Numbered from the stretch's first letter, positions 1 through 8,249 are shown. The stretch is DNA of 64,000 nt from Chengkuizengella axinellae (GCF_030730905.1 NZ_JAVAMP010000007.1:124001-188000), one strand, 5' to 3'. Notes: generated from the sequence alone by a model not told the origin. Program-made: numbers and translations.

Positions 1-20
1 ACTCATTCTATTCACCTCCA
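1..20 (-). other. Probable start of a gene running off the left edge
   Basis: On the minus strand a ribosome site GGAGGTGA (complement of about 13-20) lies a few bases before an ATG at 6-4, followed by an AGT codon. Only two codons are inside the window, so no product can be named. A TATACT hexamer (complement of about 32-37) could be its -10 box. The gene would lie just downstream of the GH43 gene on the same strand. Confidence 0.35.
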
Positions 21-120
21 CGTTAATTACAGTATACCACGTTACTTACTTTTTATCATCTAGTCATTCTATCCAACTAAATGAGGAAAAAAAATCTAAA
101 ATTTATCGATATAAGAACGA

Positions 121-1713
121 TTATTCATCCAGCTCAAAATAAGTGAAGTAGTCAAAATCAGCATGTTTTTTCATTCCACTTAAATCTTGAACACAAATAC
201 CTATAAAAGAACCTGTAAACCCTAATTTGTTATGTTCATCAGACAGCTGTGCTGCTTCAAACACTTTATCAATTTTATACCATTTGACCGCATCGTCAGA
301 ATAAGAAAATTCGATAGATTGGTTAAACACATTTACTCTAAGATATACTTTAGACCAACCCTCTATGTTGATTTCTTCATCTAAAGGTTCGTCTAATTCT
401 CCACTATTCATATGATGGATAGCCAATGTTTTCCCTAACTCTTCATTACGGCTAATGCGAAGATAAATATAATCATTTGTATCATAAAAACAAACAAGTC
501 CTGCCATCTGCTGAAAATGTTCAGGCTCAAATTCTATACAGGTTTCCGCTTCACATCGAAAAGCTTGCTGTCTTCTTGCAACTAAGCTTTGTCTATGTAA
601 TGAACTTAGCGACTCTTGCCCTCTTAATCTTATATGTCCACGTCTGTCAGTAAGTGAAAACCAGCTTTCATCTGGCGGTATTCTGAGCGTATTTAAATGT
701 ATATTGAATTCAGTATGATCAAAATCATTTTTACAACGTAATCTCTCAAAGCTGTGTTCAGGTAAATCCGGAGCAGGCACTTCTACCTTAGGTTCGTTTC
801 CTCCACCAACAAGGCGAAGCCAACCATCCTCACTCCAATACACCTTCTGTATGCTTGTTTCCCTACCCAAATTACATTTCATCTCTGGTCTTAAGGGACG
901 ACCACATAAATGAGTGATGTAAAACTCTCCATTTTGTGTTTCAACTAGTGAAGCATGCCCCGCCTTTTGCAATTCTAATTTTGGGTTGTTAGCCGAGGTC
1001 AACATCGGATTTTGTGGATCCACTTCATATGGTCCCCATATATTTTTTGATCGTGCCATTGTAACTGCATGTTCCCATGAGGTCCCACCCTCTGCCGTCA
1101 TTAAGTAATAATAATCATTTCTTTTATATAAATGAGGGGCTTCCGTTACTCCTAGTTCAGTCCCTTCGAAAATATTTTTGACTGGTCCTACTAGTTTCTT
1201 TTCTGTTAGTGAGAACTCTTGCAGTAATATGCCAGCAAATGGATTCTTCCCTTTACGGATATCATTCTGCATATTCACCATCCATTTTTTTCCATCCTCA
1301 TCATGAAACAAAGATGGATCAAATCCACTGCTATTTAAATAGATAGGTTCTGACCATGGACCCATAATATCTTTTGCTGTAGTCACGTAATTATGAGAAT
1401 CTTTAGTTACATTGGAGGTATGATGCCAGCTTTTCACATCTGAATATACTAAATAGAATAAATCCCCATCATAACTTAAACAAGGGGCCCATACACCACC
1501 TGAATTTGGATTTCCTTTCATATCTAATAAGGACAATCGATCTAAAGGACGTGTCATCAATCTCCAATTGACTAAATCCTTTGAATGATGAATTTGCACA
1601 CCAGGAAACCATTCGAATGTTGAAGTTGCAATATAATAATCTTCCTCGACTCTGACAATAGATGGATCTGGATTAAAACCTTTTAAAATAGGATTTTTAA
1701 TCATTTTTGTCAT
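121..1713 (-). CDS. Glycoside hydrolase family 43 (beta-xylosidase / alpha-L-arabinofuranosidase type)
   Basis: A 530-residue cytoplasmic glycosidase with no signal peptide, expected to remove xylose or arabinose from short xylo-oligosaccharides. The N-terminal five-bladed propeller carries the family signature: the general-base Asp in GFNPDPSIV (about residue 16), the pKa-modulating Asp in SGFDPSLFHDEDGKKW and the acid Glu in GVTEAPHLYKR. The last ~200 residues look like the beta-sandwich (GH43 C2, concanavalin-like) domain of xylosidases of this length. The start is fixed by AGGAGG a few bases upstream of the ATG at 1713. No sugar transporter or regulator is adjacent, so exact substrate is inferred only from the family. 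Its 5' leader holds a hairpin array and a dispersed repeat. Confidence 0.9.
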   Translation of the reverse strand: MTKMIKNPILKGFNPDPSIVRVEEDYYIATSTFEWFPGVQIHHSKDLVNWRLMTRPLDRLSLLDMKGNPNSGGVWAPCLSYDGDLFYLVYSDVKSWHHTSNVTKDSHNYVTTAKDIMGPWSEPIYLNSSGFDPSLFHDEDGKKWMVNMQNDIRKGKNPFAGILLQEFSLTEKKLVGPVKNIFEGTELGVTEAPHLYKRNDYYYLMTAEGGTSWEHAVTMARSKNIWGPYEVDPQNPMLTSANNPKLELQKAGHASLVETQNGEFYITHLCGRPLRPEMKCNLGRETSIQKVYWSEDGWLRLVGGGNEPKVEVPAPDLPEHSFERLRCKNDFDHTEFNIHLNTLRIPPDESWFSLTDRRGHIRLRGQESLSSLHRQSLVARRQQAFRCEAETCIEFEPEHFQQMAGLVCFYDTNDYIYLRISRNEELGKTLAIHHMNSGELDEPLDEEINIEGWSKVYLRVNVFNQSIEFSYSDDAVKWYKIDKVFEAAQLSDEHNKLGFTGSFIGICVQDLSGMKKHADFDYFTYFELDE

Positions 1714-1742
1714 CTTTCATCCTCCTGTACTAGAGTTGTATT

Positions 1743-1793
1743 GATCACTTTCTCATATCACTCCCTCTTCTTCAAGAAGGAGATAACAGCATA
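1743..1793 (-). repeat. Dispersed repeat family A, copy 1
   Basis: On the minus strand this reads TGTTATCTCC, GAAGAAGAGGGAGT, then a GTGATCA-like end, matching copies at 4028, 13423, 36964, 37129 and 52041. It lies in the leader of the GH43 gene. The short plus-strand open frame over this region has no ribosome site and looks spurious. Confidence 0.6.
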
Positions 1794-1829
1794 TATTCAT
1801 CAAGAATATGGTTTACATCTAAAATCAGT

Positions 1830-1927
1830 CACGTCCTGTGCGCCGTCAATAACTGCCACATCCTATGGCATTTCCTGCACTAGCTCATCCATGAGCCAGC
1901 TAATGATGCATCAGTACATCCTGTACT
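1830..1927 (-). repeat. Array of five small hairpins with GGA in the loop
   Basis: Read on the minus strand (towards the GH43 gene), five short inverted repeats follow one another, each with GGA at the loop: AGTAC-AGGAT-GTACT (1913-1927), GCTCA-TGGA-TGAGC (1883-1896), GCA-GGAAA-TGC (1868-1878), GCCAT-AGGAT-GTGGC (1855-1869) and CAC-AGGAC-GTG (1830-1840). GGA in a hairpin loop is the recognition mark of CsrA/RsmA proteins. On the plus strand the same hairpins expose TCC, so direction of transcription decides what they mean. Function is inference. Confidence 0.5.
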
Positions 1928-1930
1928 AGT

Positions 1931-1972
1931 CTAACTTTCAGCAAGAGCACTGAAACCAAGATTCTCTTTATA
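1931..1972 (-). repeat. Palindromic repeat family B, degenerate copy
   Basis: The minus strand reads TATAAAGAGAATC, then a shortened TTTCAGTG...CACTGAAAG-like hairpin ending in GTTAG. The same flank and arms occur in the better copies at 13345 and 63841. It has a shortened loop and mismatched arms. Confidence 0.45.
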
Positions 1973-2172
1973 TTAAAATCATATTAAATCGAAATAGATA
2001 ATATTTAATAAATTTGCTAGTTTTAATTAAATAAAAAAACAATAACTTCTATTTTAAATATTTATATTTTTCTTATATAAAGCGCATTCAGAGCAAAATC
2101 ATTATACCATATGAATTACCATTTATCACTAAAATAGAATATTTATGCAACTATTTAATAACGTTGAAAAAT

Positions 2173-2205
2173 AAAAACCTTTGACAATGTATGTCAGAGG
2201 TTTTT
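2173..2205 (-). terminator. Rho-independent terminator after the ABC-F gene
   Basis: A hairpin with arms AAAAACCTTTGACA and TGTCAGAGGTTTTT around a 5-base loop, placed just after the stop codon of the ABC-F gene; read on the minus strand it ends in a T run. Confidence 0.8.
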
Positions 2206-2232
2206 AGAATCCCTACTATTCATATTATTACT

Positions 2233-3888
2233 CTAAGTGACTTTTAATTCTCTTTTTTGTTTCAACAAGCTTTCATATCGATTCTCCAAATCCTGCTTTA
2301 CAGAAAGATCGGTAATATACCCTAGTTTTCCAATGACTTCGGATAATTCATGTTCAATTTTCAATAGTTCCTCTTCGTTTGAATCAATAAAAGAAGACTC
2401 TTTGGTTTGGCGTTCCTGTCTCCTTTTCAACAAAGCATCATAATTACCCTCATGTAATAACCCTTTTTCGTTTTCAATAAGCAGTGTATAGGTCGCTAAC
2501 TGATTTATTAATCTTCGATCATGCGTAGCAAATAAAATTGTACCAGGATACTCCTTCAATACTTTCTGCAAACTTTCCTGAGTAGGAATGTCTAAATAAT
2601 TTGTAGGTTCGTCTAACAGCAACAAATTCGCATCACTTACAAAACATTTGGCCAAAGCAACCTTTACTCTCTCTCCCCCACTTAAAACACTTACTTTTTT
2701 ATGAACTTCATCTCTTTTAAAAAGCATCCTAGCAAGTATTGTTCTCACTTTTTCTTGTGAGTACGTACTCGTTTCAAGCACATTTTCTAAAATTGACTGA
2801 CCCTGGTTCAAATCATTCAATGTTTGGTGCAAATAGCCTATTTTACAGATCCCAGACACAGAAATGCCTACTTCTTGTTTCGCAATCATTCTTAATAAGG
2901 TAGATTTTCCAATACCATTGTTTCCGATCAAAGCAACCTTCATGCCGGGTTTTATCATCACATTCAGGTCTTTAAATAAAGTACGGTCTACCATTTGTTT
3001 ATTTACCAATTCCATTTTTATCACGAATTTGTTGTGTATCCTTTTGTGTTGACTTGCATCAAAGATAGCCTGATCCTTTTGAATTGGTTTTTCCTTTTTC
3101 TCCAATTGTTCAATTCGCTTCTCAATTGTCTTTGCAGAACGGTTAACCTTCGCTTGTTTACTTCTAGCTTTTTCAGCACCAAGATTTGCTTCCTTATAAC
3201 TCATTCGTTTTGGTTTCTTTTTCATCGTTTTAGCTTTACTTTGTTTTTCTTTAAAAGCTTGCTGCAAACGTGATTTCTCCCGAGTATATTCGTCATATTC
3301 AAATTGAGCACGGTTTAAATGCACCTCTTTTTGTTCCAAATATGCACTATAGTTGCCCTGATATTCAATCATTCTTTCATTATCTATTTCAATCATTTTC
3401 GTACAAACCGCATCTAAAAAAGCTCGATCATGCGAAACGATAATAACTGCTCCCTGAACGTTTTTAATTTCTTGTTCTAATTTCGTTATGCCCGATAAAT
3501 CTAAATGACTAGTGGGTTCATCAGCAAGCAGAAGATCAAATGGACGATCAAGTGCTTCAGCAATTTTCATTCGCATTTTTTCACCACCACTCATGCCAGC
3601 ATGCATTTCTTTACCTATTCCCCATTTGGACAAGTTACAACTGAATTCAACACTAATACTTGCTTCTTCATTCTGTGAAATCTCTATCATATTTATTTTG
3701 TGACTAATCGTGCCAGCATCCAATTCTGCTTTACCTGCTAACACGGATAAAAATGTGGATTTTCCCGCTCCGTTTAAGCCCACAATTCCAATCCGATCAT
3801 TTTTCGAAATGGTAATTCGACCTTCTAATTTAAACAATAAACGTTCTTTAATATATTTCTGAATGTTATTCATCTCTAATATTGTCAT
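2233..3888 (-). CDS. ABC-F family ribosomal protection protein (Msr/Vga/VmlR-like)
   Basis: A 551-residue soluble protein with two ATPase domains and no membrane segments, the layout of ABC-F proteins that displace antibiotics from the ribosomal exit region. Domain 1 has Walker A GLNGAGKST (37-45), signature MSGGE (99-103) and Walker B LLLADEP (119-125). A long charged linker rich in K/E/R follows, then domain 2 with GNNGIGKST, LSGGER and LLLLDEPTNYLD. The C-terminal coiled tail resembles VmlR/Vga-type proteins. The ribosome site GGGAGG lies 7 bases before the ATG, inside a terminator hairpin (see leader). That leader strongly suggests antibiotic-induced expression, supporting a resistance rather than housekeeping role. 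Antibiotic class cannot be read from sequence. Confidence 0.88.
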   Translation of the reverse strand: MTILEMNNIQKYIKERLLFKLEGRITISKNDRIGIVGLNGAGKSTFLSVLAGKAELDAGTISHKINMIEISQNEEASISVEFSCNLSKWGIGKEMHAGMSGGEKMRMKIAEALDRPFDLLLADEPTSHLDLSGITKLEQEIKNVQGAVIIVSHDRAFLDAVCTKMIEIDNERMIEYQGNYSAYLEQKEVHLNRAQFEYDEYTREKSRLQQAFKEKQSKAKTMKKKPKRMSYKEANLGAEKARSKQAKVNRSAKTIEKRIEQLEKKEKPIQKDQAIFDASQHKRIHNKFVIKMELVNKQMVDRTLFKDLNVMIKPGMKVALIGNNGIGKSTLLRMIAKQEVGISVSGICKIGYLHQTLNDLNQGQSILENVLETSTYSQEKVRTILARMLFKRDEVHKKVSVLSGGERVKVALAKCFVSDANLLLLDEPTNYLDIPTQESLQKVLKEYPGTILFATHDRRLINQLATYTLLIENEKGLLHEGNYDALLKRRQERQTKESSFIDSNEEELLKIEHELSEVIGKLGYITDLSVKQDLENRYESLLKQKRELKVT

Positions 3889-3919
3889 AAAAAAACCTCC
3901 CTAGTATGTTCTAGAGAGG
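3889..3919 (-). terminator. Attenuator terminator that also sequesters the ABC-F ribosome site
   Basis: On the minus strand a 9-bp stem CCTCTCTAG / CTAGGGAGG (one G-U pair) with loop AACATA is followed at once by seven T and then the ABC-F ATG. This is a full intrinsic terminator, and its 3' arm contains the GGGAGG ribosome site, so the closed hairpin would block both transcription and translation. Confidence 0.85.
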
Positions 3920-4027
3920 ATTAGTTCGTTTGTTGTTCCATTCATTCCATGTTCACTTTTTATAAAACAGATCACTGCTAAAACGGACAGGACGATCTGG
4001 ATCGACTAAAATTGATCACATCTTTAT

Positions 4028-4090
4028 GATAAAGAGAATCCTGCTGTTACCCCCTTGAATAACAGAGTTGCAGCATACAGAATGTGATAA
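4028..4090 (+). repeat. Dispersed repeat family A, copy 2
   Basis: Reads AAAGAGAATC, CTGCTGTTACCCCCTTGAA, CAGCAT and GTGATAA in the family order, with a changed centre. It sits inside the ABC-F leader between the two antiterminator arms. Confidence 0.5.
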
Positions 4091-4207
4091 ACATCGGTCA
4101 AGCTTGATGTATTGGAAATAAAAAAAGGTACTATGAACAAACAGGTTGTGTATTAACACATCCCGAAAATGGACAGACTAATCCTACCTCTAGTTTCAAA
4201 TCAATAT

Positions 4208-4255
4208 TTACATTGAAAATGCTAGAATACGTAAGATTACTTCTCCATTGTTCAC
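4208..4255 (-). CDS. Leader peptide of the ABC-F attenuator
   Basis: A 15-codon frame with GTG start reading MNNGEVILRILAFSM and then TAA. GGAGG stands 4 bases upstream. It begins about 30 nt after the predicted transcription start and ends 14 nt before the antiterminator arm, the position expected for a stalling leader peptide. No product activity is implied. The short ribosome-site spacing and GTG start lower certainty. Confidence 0.55.
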   Translation of the reverse strand: MNNGEVILRILAFSM

Positions 4256-4293
4256 ATTACCTCCGAAATTTAGTTGGTTTTTATACATTAGTT

Positions 4294-4323
4294 AGTATAA
4301 GATGATTCCCAAGTTTTTGTCAA
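4294..4323 (-). promoter_or_regulatory. SigA-type promoter of the ABC-F transcript
   Basis: On the minus strand TTGACA (complement of 4318-4323) and TATACT (complement of 4294-4299) are separated by 18 bases. Transcription would start near 4287. Confidence 0.75.
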
Positions 4324-4376
4324 GAGTACAAAACCCCTATCAAAATTCACAATGATAGTCAGATCCTTCTTATAAA

Positions 4377-4493
4377 TTACACCATTGCTTTTGTAATTTT
4401 ACGAACATATAAGCTACGTAAAATGAAGAAATTATGAAGTAAATAAATGATATACACCAAAACCGTTATACCACTCACAATAATCACAGATGT
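4377..4493 (-). pseudogene. Relic of a BceB-type permease, C-terminal end
   Basis: On the minus strand an open frame of about 38 codons without a start encodes one hydrophobic segment (SVIIVSGITVLVYIIYLL) and a short basic tail ending KITKAMV before TAA. This is what the last membrane helix of a BceB/FtsX-type permease looks like. It follows the bceA relic directly, so most of bceB appears deleted. The assignment rests mainly on its neighbour. Confidence 0.5.
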
Positions 4494-4496
4494 TCA

Positions 4497-4816
4497 ATAC
4501 TGACAAAAAGGACATATGAAGTGTCTGGAGGACAGCAGCAAAAAGCGGCAATTGCAAGAGCAATCATTCAAAATCCAATGCTCATTTTTGCAGATGAACC
4601 TACTGGTAATTTGGATTCAAAAGCTTCTAAGGATGTAATGGAGACTTTAATGAATCTTAACCATCAGTTTGAGACTACGATATTAATGGTGACCCATGAT
4701 CCATTTACAGCTAGTTATTGTAATCGAATTCTGTTTATTAAGGATGGCAGGTGTTTTGCAGAAATTCACAAAGGTACAAATAGACTGGTTTTTTTTCAAG
4801 AAATCCTAGACGTATT
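4497..4816 (+). pseudogene. Relic of BceA-type ATPase, C-terminal half, inverted
   Basis: The plus strand encodes ILTKRTYEV, signature SGGQQQKAAIARA, Walker B MLIFADEPTGNLDSKAS, the switch MVTHDP and the typical BceA ending FFQEILDVL. It has no Walker A and no proper start. The missing N-terminal part lies next door on the opposite strand (4817-5023), ending in LELED. Flipping about 320 bp would rejoin LELED to ILTKRTYEV in frame, so the gene was broken by a local inversion. Confidence 0.8.
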
Positions 4817-5023
4817 ATCTTCAAGTTCAAGCTGTGCAGATACAGTCTTTAATCGATGCTGTATTTCCACTACCTTTATATGATCCAATGTTAATGGGAG
4901 CATAATATTTTCACCGATGGTCAGTGTATCTATTAAATTATTTTGTTGGAAAACAAAACCTAAATTTTTCCTGCGAAAAAGAGCTTGTTGATTCGGAGTC
5001 ATTTGTTGTAGTGTTTGCCCATT
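4817..5023 (-). pseudogene. Relic of BceA-type ATPase, middle part
   Basis: The minus strand encodes [16 protein letters not shown], then [19 protein letters not shown] and ENIMLPLTL, the Q-loop region of a BceA-family ATPase of a bacitracin/peptide-antibiotic transporter. The first ~60 residues with Walker A are missing; the sequence runs straight out of the broken secreted-protein gene at about 5024. It stops being BceA-like at about 4817, the inversion breakpoint. Confidence 0.8.
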
Positions 5024-5719
5024 ATGCCTAATAATCTAATAACAGTTAAAGTATATGTCTTTTGTGTTACTCCATCTGCGGCTGTCACATCTATAGTAAT
5101 AATATTCTCCCAATAATTTAAAGGTACGGTAACAGGCTGCTCCTGACCATTAACTTTAATTTGTGCATCTTCATGCTCTGGGACAGCGACAATTGTAATC
5201 TCAGAAACATTCCCGTCGACTTCTTTTGTATAAAATAAAGTATCTACATCAAATGTTTCTTCAAAATCACCATGTATTTGGGTAGTTAACACGGATAGAT
5301 CCGCATTATTGCTTAACTCTTGATTATGTGTTTCTTCCCATTGTTCAAAGGAAACAATCTCCCAGCTCTCTCCCGGATCTAATGTTTGATCTATACTATC
5401 TTCAACATCTGTATCATAATTCCATTGAAGATAGTACCCTGCATCTGTATCTTGATTTGGATCTGCTTCATTTGATAGGTTTCCTTGTAAAGCTTGGAGA
5501 AAACCCTCGTAATAATCCCCTCCAAAATACCCAGAAGCAGGTGAAGAAGGATCACCAAAAGAACTCATCATCCCGCTAGCATTTTGTAAAGAAATCATAT
5601 TTTGATCTCCATCCCAAGTCGCAGCTGCATTGTCGTATCCTCCAAGGTAAGGTATGAGTTAGTGGCATGACCCCTAAGATAATGGTGAAGCATAAAAATA
5701 AAATACTAATCTTTTTCAT
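5024..5719 (-). pseudogene. Broken secreted protein with cadherin-like domain
   Basis: The frame starts at ATG 5719 with a clear signal peptide (MKKISILFLCFTIILGVM). After about 28 codons, near 5640-5650, a frameshift is needed to continue as GGYDNAAATWDGDQNMISLQ and on through an acidic, Asn/Asp-rich region of ~150 residues. The end (VPLNYWENIITIDVTAADG, then [12 protein letters not shown]) matches the cadherin-like beta-sandwich repeat found in Paenibacillaceae surface proteins. The gene is then cut by the junction with the bceA relic. Original function unknown; it was probably a cell-surface or exported protein. Confidence 0.7.
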
Positions 5720-5977
5720 ATTCAATCTACCCTTTGTTTAATCATATTTTCATTGTCTACAACTGCACGTTTGTATGTATATTAACCTATAAATTTGAAA
5801 ATCAGACTCTCCTCACTTCCTTTCGATTTCTATCTCACATTGATAGAGTATATAAAGAAGTTGTAAATTCTCATATTGATTTGTCTTTCAATTTAAAGAG
5901 CCTAGCTTACGATTTTGTCACTTTAAAGTTTTAATTAAATGAATTATGAAAACAAAAATATATAAAGTACCAAAACT
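5720..5977. other. Intergenic stretch, nothing convincing
   Basis: AT-rich DNA between the broken secreted protein and the beta-helix terminator. A 66-codon plus-strand frame has no ribosome site and no recognisable features, and I treat it as chance. Confidence 0.5.
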
Positions 5978-6019
5978 AAAGAGCCTTTCTAGAGAAAATT
6001 ACACTTTGAAAGACTCTTT
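5978..6019 (-). terminator. Terminator after the first beta-helix gene
   Basis: Arms AAAGAGTCTTTC and GAAAGGCTCTTT on the minus strand, directly after the stop codon of the gene at 6041-8119 and followed by a T-rich tail. Confidence 0.75.
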
Positions 6020-6040
6020 ACATTTAACTACTTTTTATAT

Positions 6041-8119
6041 TCAATTATCTTCACAGACCCCAGATTGATTACTCGTTTGACAAATATTTTCGTCAATGAC
6101 ATTATCCATTCCGCTATCTTGAATATCAGGGTTATTGCCTTTTAAACAGTTAGAACGCACTGCATTATCATTTGACTCCAATAATATTCCCGCTAATTTG
6201 CTATTGATCAATTTATTGTTATCAACAATATTAGAATCAGAATTTTGAAATACAATGATGCCTTCTTCATTGTGATTTTGCACAATATTTTGAATCAATC
6301 TATTTTCAAATCCATCCACGTCAATCCCATTGTCCATATTATTAGCGCTAACATTGCCCCAAACTAAGCTATTATTATTCACTTCAAATCCATCATCCAT
6401 ATTTCCACAAGCTTTATTCCAAAGGATTAAACATGCATCGCTTTCAATATCAAAACCATCTAAGCCAGTTTGATTTATCGCAGTATTACATATGATAAAA
6501 TTTTCATTTGCCGTAACAGTTGTTGTTATACCTGCTCCACTATTCCCATCACATACATTTTGAAAAACTAGATTAAAAGAGCCATTTAAACAAATGCCTG
6601 CATCACCATTCCCCTTAAATTGACTGCAAACAATATAATTATTGTTTCCATTCACATCAATTCCGTCAGCCGAATCTCCAGTATTTCTGCTAGATTTACA
6701 ATGAATGATCAAATTTCGTTGTCCTCCCCCCTCAATTAAAATTCCATCATCCACATTATCAACTGTATTTACACATTGAAGAATATTATCATCACTGCTC
6801 ATTCTAATCCCATGACTATCAAATTTTTGAACAGTCAGATTTTCAATTGTGATAAAGGAAGCCTCTATATCAATTCCAGTTTCACCAGGTAAATCAGTCC
6901 CATCAATAATTGTTTTTCCTCTACCCGCACCAACGATACGAATTTTATCTTGATTTCCGCCTATGTTATTAATTGTGAGTGACTCATTAAAGGTTCCTTT
7001 TCCTAACCGAATTGTAAAACCTTCTTCTGGAACATTGTCTATGGCAGCTTGAATACTCTCACCCTCATTTACGAAAATTTCGTTTATCTCATTACATAGT
7101 CCTGGAGGTTCACTCGTTGTACAGCTGTTAGCATCAAATAATGTTCCCATTCCTTCATCATTTAAGTCTGGTGTATTTCCTACTAATTGATTGGATCGAA
7201 TTACATTATCATTGGAATTTGGGTTTATCAGTATTCCTTGATTGACATTATTTTTGATACAGTTATTATCGATCAAGTTGTCATTGATACCCTCTACAAT
7301 TTCAATCCCTATATTTCCACTGTTAATGATCGTATTATTTATGACTCTATGTTGTGCTCCACCTCTAAGTCGTATCCCTGTATCGCCATTACATCTAATA
7401 TCATTTGCCCAATATAAATTCATAACACTGCGGTTTTCTATTCCATCATTTTTGTTCTTAAATATTTTATTAGCAAAAACAAAATCATTCGCATTGTTCC
7501 CGACACCAGAAAGATTATTTAAAATCAAATTATTAATAATTAAATTATTTGCTGCTCTTGCTGTTACACCCTCCTCTAAGTTTCCTTTAATGATATTTTT
7601 TAGAACTAAATTATTGTCCCCTACTACACGTATCCCTTCTCTTAAATTATTTGAAATGCAATTGGATACTACATAATTCTTTATCGATCCATTGATGATA
7701 AAGATACCATCTAATATATTTCTATTTATTTCTGATGACATGATCATATTTCGAGATCCATTTGAAACTATCGAAATACCTTCCTCCCCATTTTCTGCTA
7801 CCTCAACTTTATGAATGATGTTTTCATTTGATTCAATCATAATACCAGTTCCGCTAAAGCATCGAACAGATAAATTTTCAATCTTTACTAAACTAGAGTC
7901 CAAAATATTTATACCAATTGAGCCAGCTGGAAGACCCGTTCCATTAATAATCGTTTTTCCTATCCCTGCCCCTACAATGCGTATTTGGTTTAAATTTGCT
8001 CCACTTATGATAATTGATTCATTACAAGTGATCGCTGCTACTCTAATGGTATCGCCTCGAGAGGCTATACCTAAGGCAGCATTAATAGTAAGTTCATCTT
8101 CTGGTACGTTGATTACCAT
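6041..8119 (-). CDS. Right-handed parallel beta-helix protein, paralogue 1
   Basis: A 692-residue protein made almost wholly of short repeats with N/D/G turns and I/V/L strands (for example NLIINNLILNN, NGDTGIRLRGG), typical of right-handed parallel beta-helices of the NosD/pectate-lyase fold. It is internally duplicated: residues ~1-345 and ~350-692 each start with a segment like SIQAAIDNVP..TIRVGKGTFNE or its equivalent, contain GAGRGKTIIDGTDLP and end in a cap with CTTSEPPGLCN or CQTSNQSGVC. No signal peptide or anchor is seen, and no catalytic residues can be named. It is ~60% alike its neighbour at 8285-10351. The ribosome site AAAGGAG precedes the ATG. A structural, sugar-binding or spore-surface role is possible but unproven. 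Confidence 0.85.
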   Translation of the reverse strand: MVINVPEDELTINAALGIASRGDTIRVAAITCNESIIISGANLNQIRIVGAGIGKTIINGTGLPAGSIGINILDSSLVKIENLSVRCFSGTGIMIESNENIIHKVEVAENGEEGISIVSNGSRNMIMSSEINRNILDGIFIINGSIKNYVVSNCISNNLREGIRVVGDNNLVLKNIIKGNLEEGVTARAANNLIINNLILNNLSGVGNNANDFVFANKIFKNKNDGIENRSVMNLYWANDIRCNGDTGIRLRGGAQHRVINNTIINSGNIGIEIVEGINDNLIDNNCIKNNVNQGILINPNSNDNVIRSNQLVGNTPDLNDEGMGTLFDANSCTTSEPPGLCNEINEIFVNEGESIQAAIDNVPEEGFTIRLGKGTFNESLTINNIGGNQDKIRIVGAGRGKTIIDGTDLPGETGIDIEASFITIENLTVQKFDSHGIRMSSDDNILQCVNTVDNVDDGILIEGGGQRNLIIHCKSSRNTGDSADGIDVNGNNNYIVCSQFKGNGDAGICLNGSFNLVFQNVCDGNSGAGITTTVTANENFIICNTAINQTGLDGFDIESDACLILWNKACGNMDDGFEVNNNSLVWGNVSANNMDNGIDVDGFENRLIQNIVQNHNEEGIIVFQNSDSNIVDNNKLINSKLAGILLESNDNAVRSNCLKGNNPDIQDSGMDNVIDENICQTSNQSGVCEDN

Positions 8120-8153
8120 AACAAGAACACTCCTTTCCCATTTTTTGATACTC

Positions 8154-8196
8154 CATTGTATTCAGTGAGAAATCAAAAGGTATGGACAGGAGTGGA
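8154..8196 (-). promoter_or_regulatory. Conserved upstream block of beta-helix gene 1
   Basis: The pair CATTGTATTCA (8154-8164) and GGACAGGAGTGGA (8184-8196) recurs upstream of the second paralogue as CATTATATTCA and GGACGGGAGTGGA at almost the same spacing. Most intervening sequence differs, which suggests a kept promoter or regulator site. The sigma factor cannot be named. Confidence 0.45.
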
Positions 8197-8202
8197 GAAA
8201 AC

Positions 8203-8249
8203 AAAAAATCTTTCCTCGATAAGCTCATTTATTCTCATCAAGAAAAGAT
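8203..8249 (-). terminator. Terminator after the second beta-helix gene
   Basis: On the minus strand ATCTTTTCTTGATGAG pairs with CTTATCGAGGAAAGAT over 16 bp with three G-U pairs, followed by TTTTTT. It separates the two paralogues into two transcripts. Confidence 0.75.

Larger units (their letters stand above)
3889..4287 (-). promoter_or_regulatory. Attenuation leader of the ABC-F gene (terminator/antiterminator switch)
   Basis: About 400 nt of untranslated leader. An upstream segment CTAGAGGTAGGATTAGT (complement of 4177-4193) can pair with ACTAATCCTCTCTAG (complement of 3911-3925), which is the 5' arm of the terminator plus its flank, with only a 2-base bulge; this would be the antiterminator. 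The same upstream segment can instead pair with the end of the leader-peptide frame (TCTAG..TTTTCA against TGAAA-CTAGA). A ribosome stalled on the leader peptide would break that pairing and free the antiterminator. A family A repeat lies between. The mechanism is inferred from known ABC-F leaders. Confidence 0.7.

Noticed and set aside
1741-1929. 62-codon plus-strand frame
   Set aside because: No ribosome site, and it overlaps a dispersed repeat and a hairpin array, which explain its composition.
7242-7676. Long plus-strand frames inside the beta-helix genes
   Set aside because: They are mirror frames created by the repetitive Asn/Ile coding of the real minus-strand genes.
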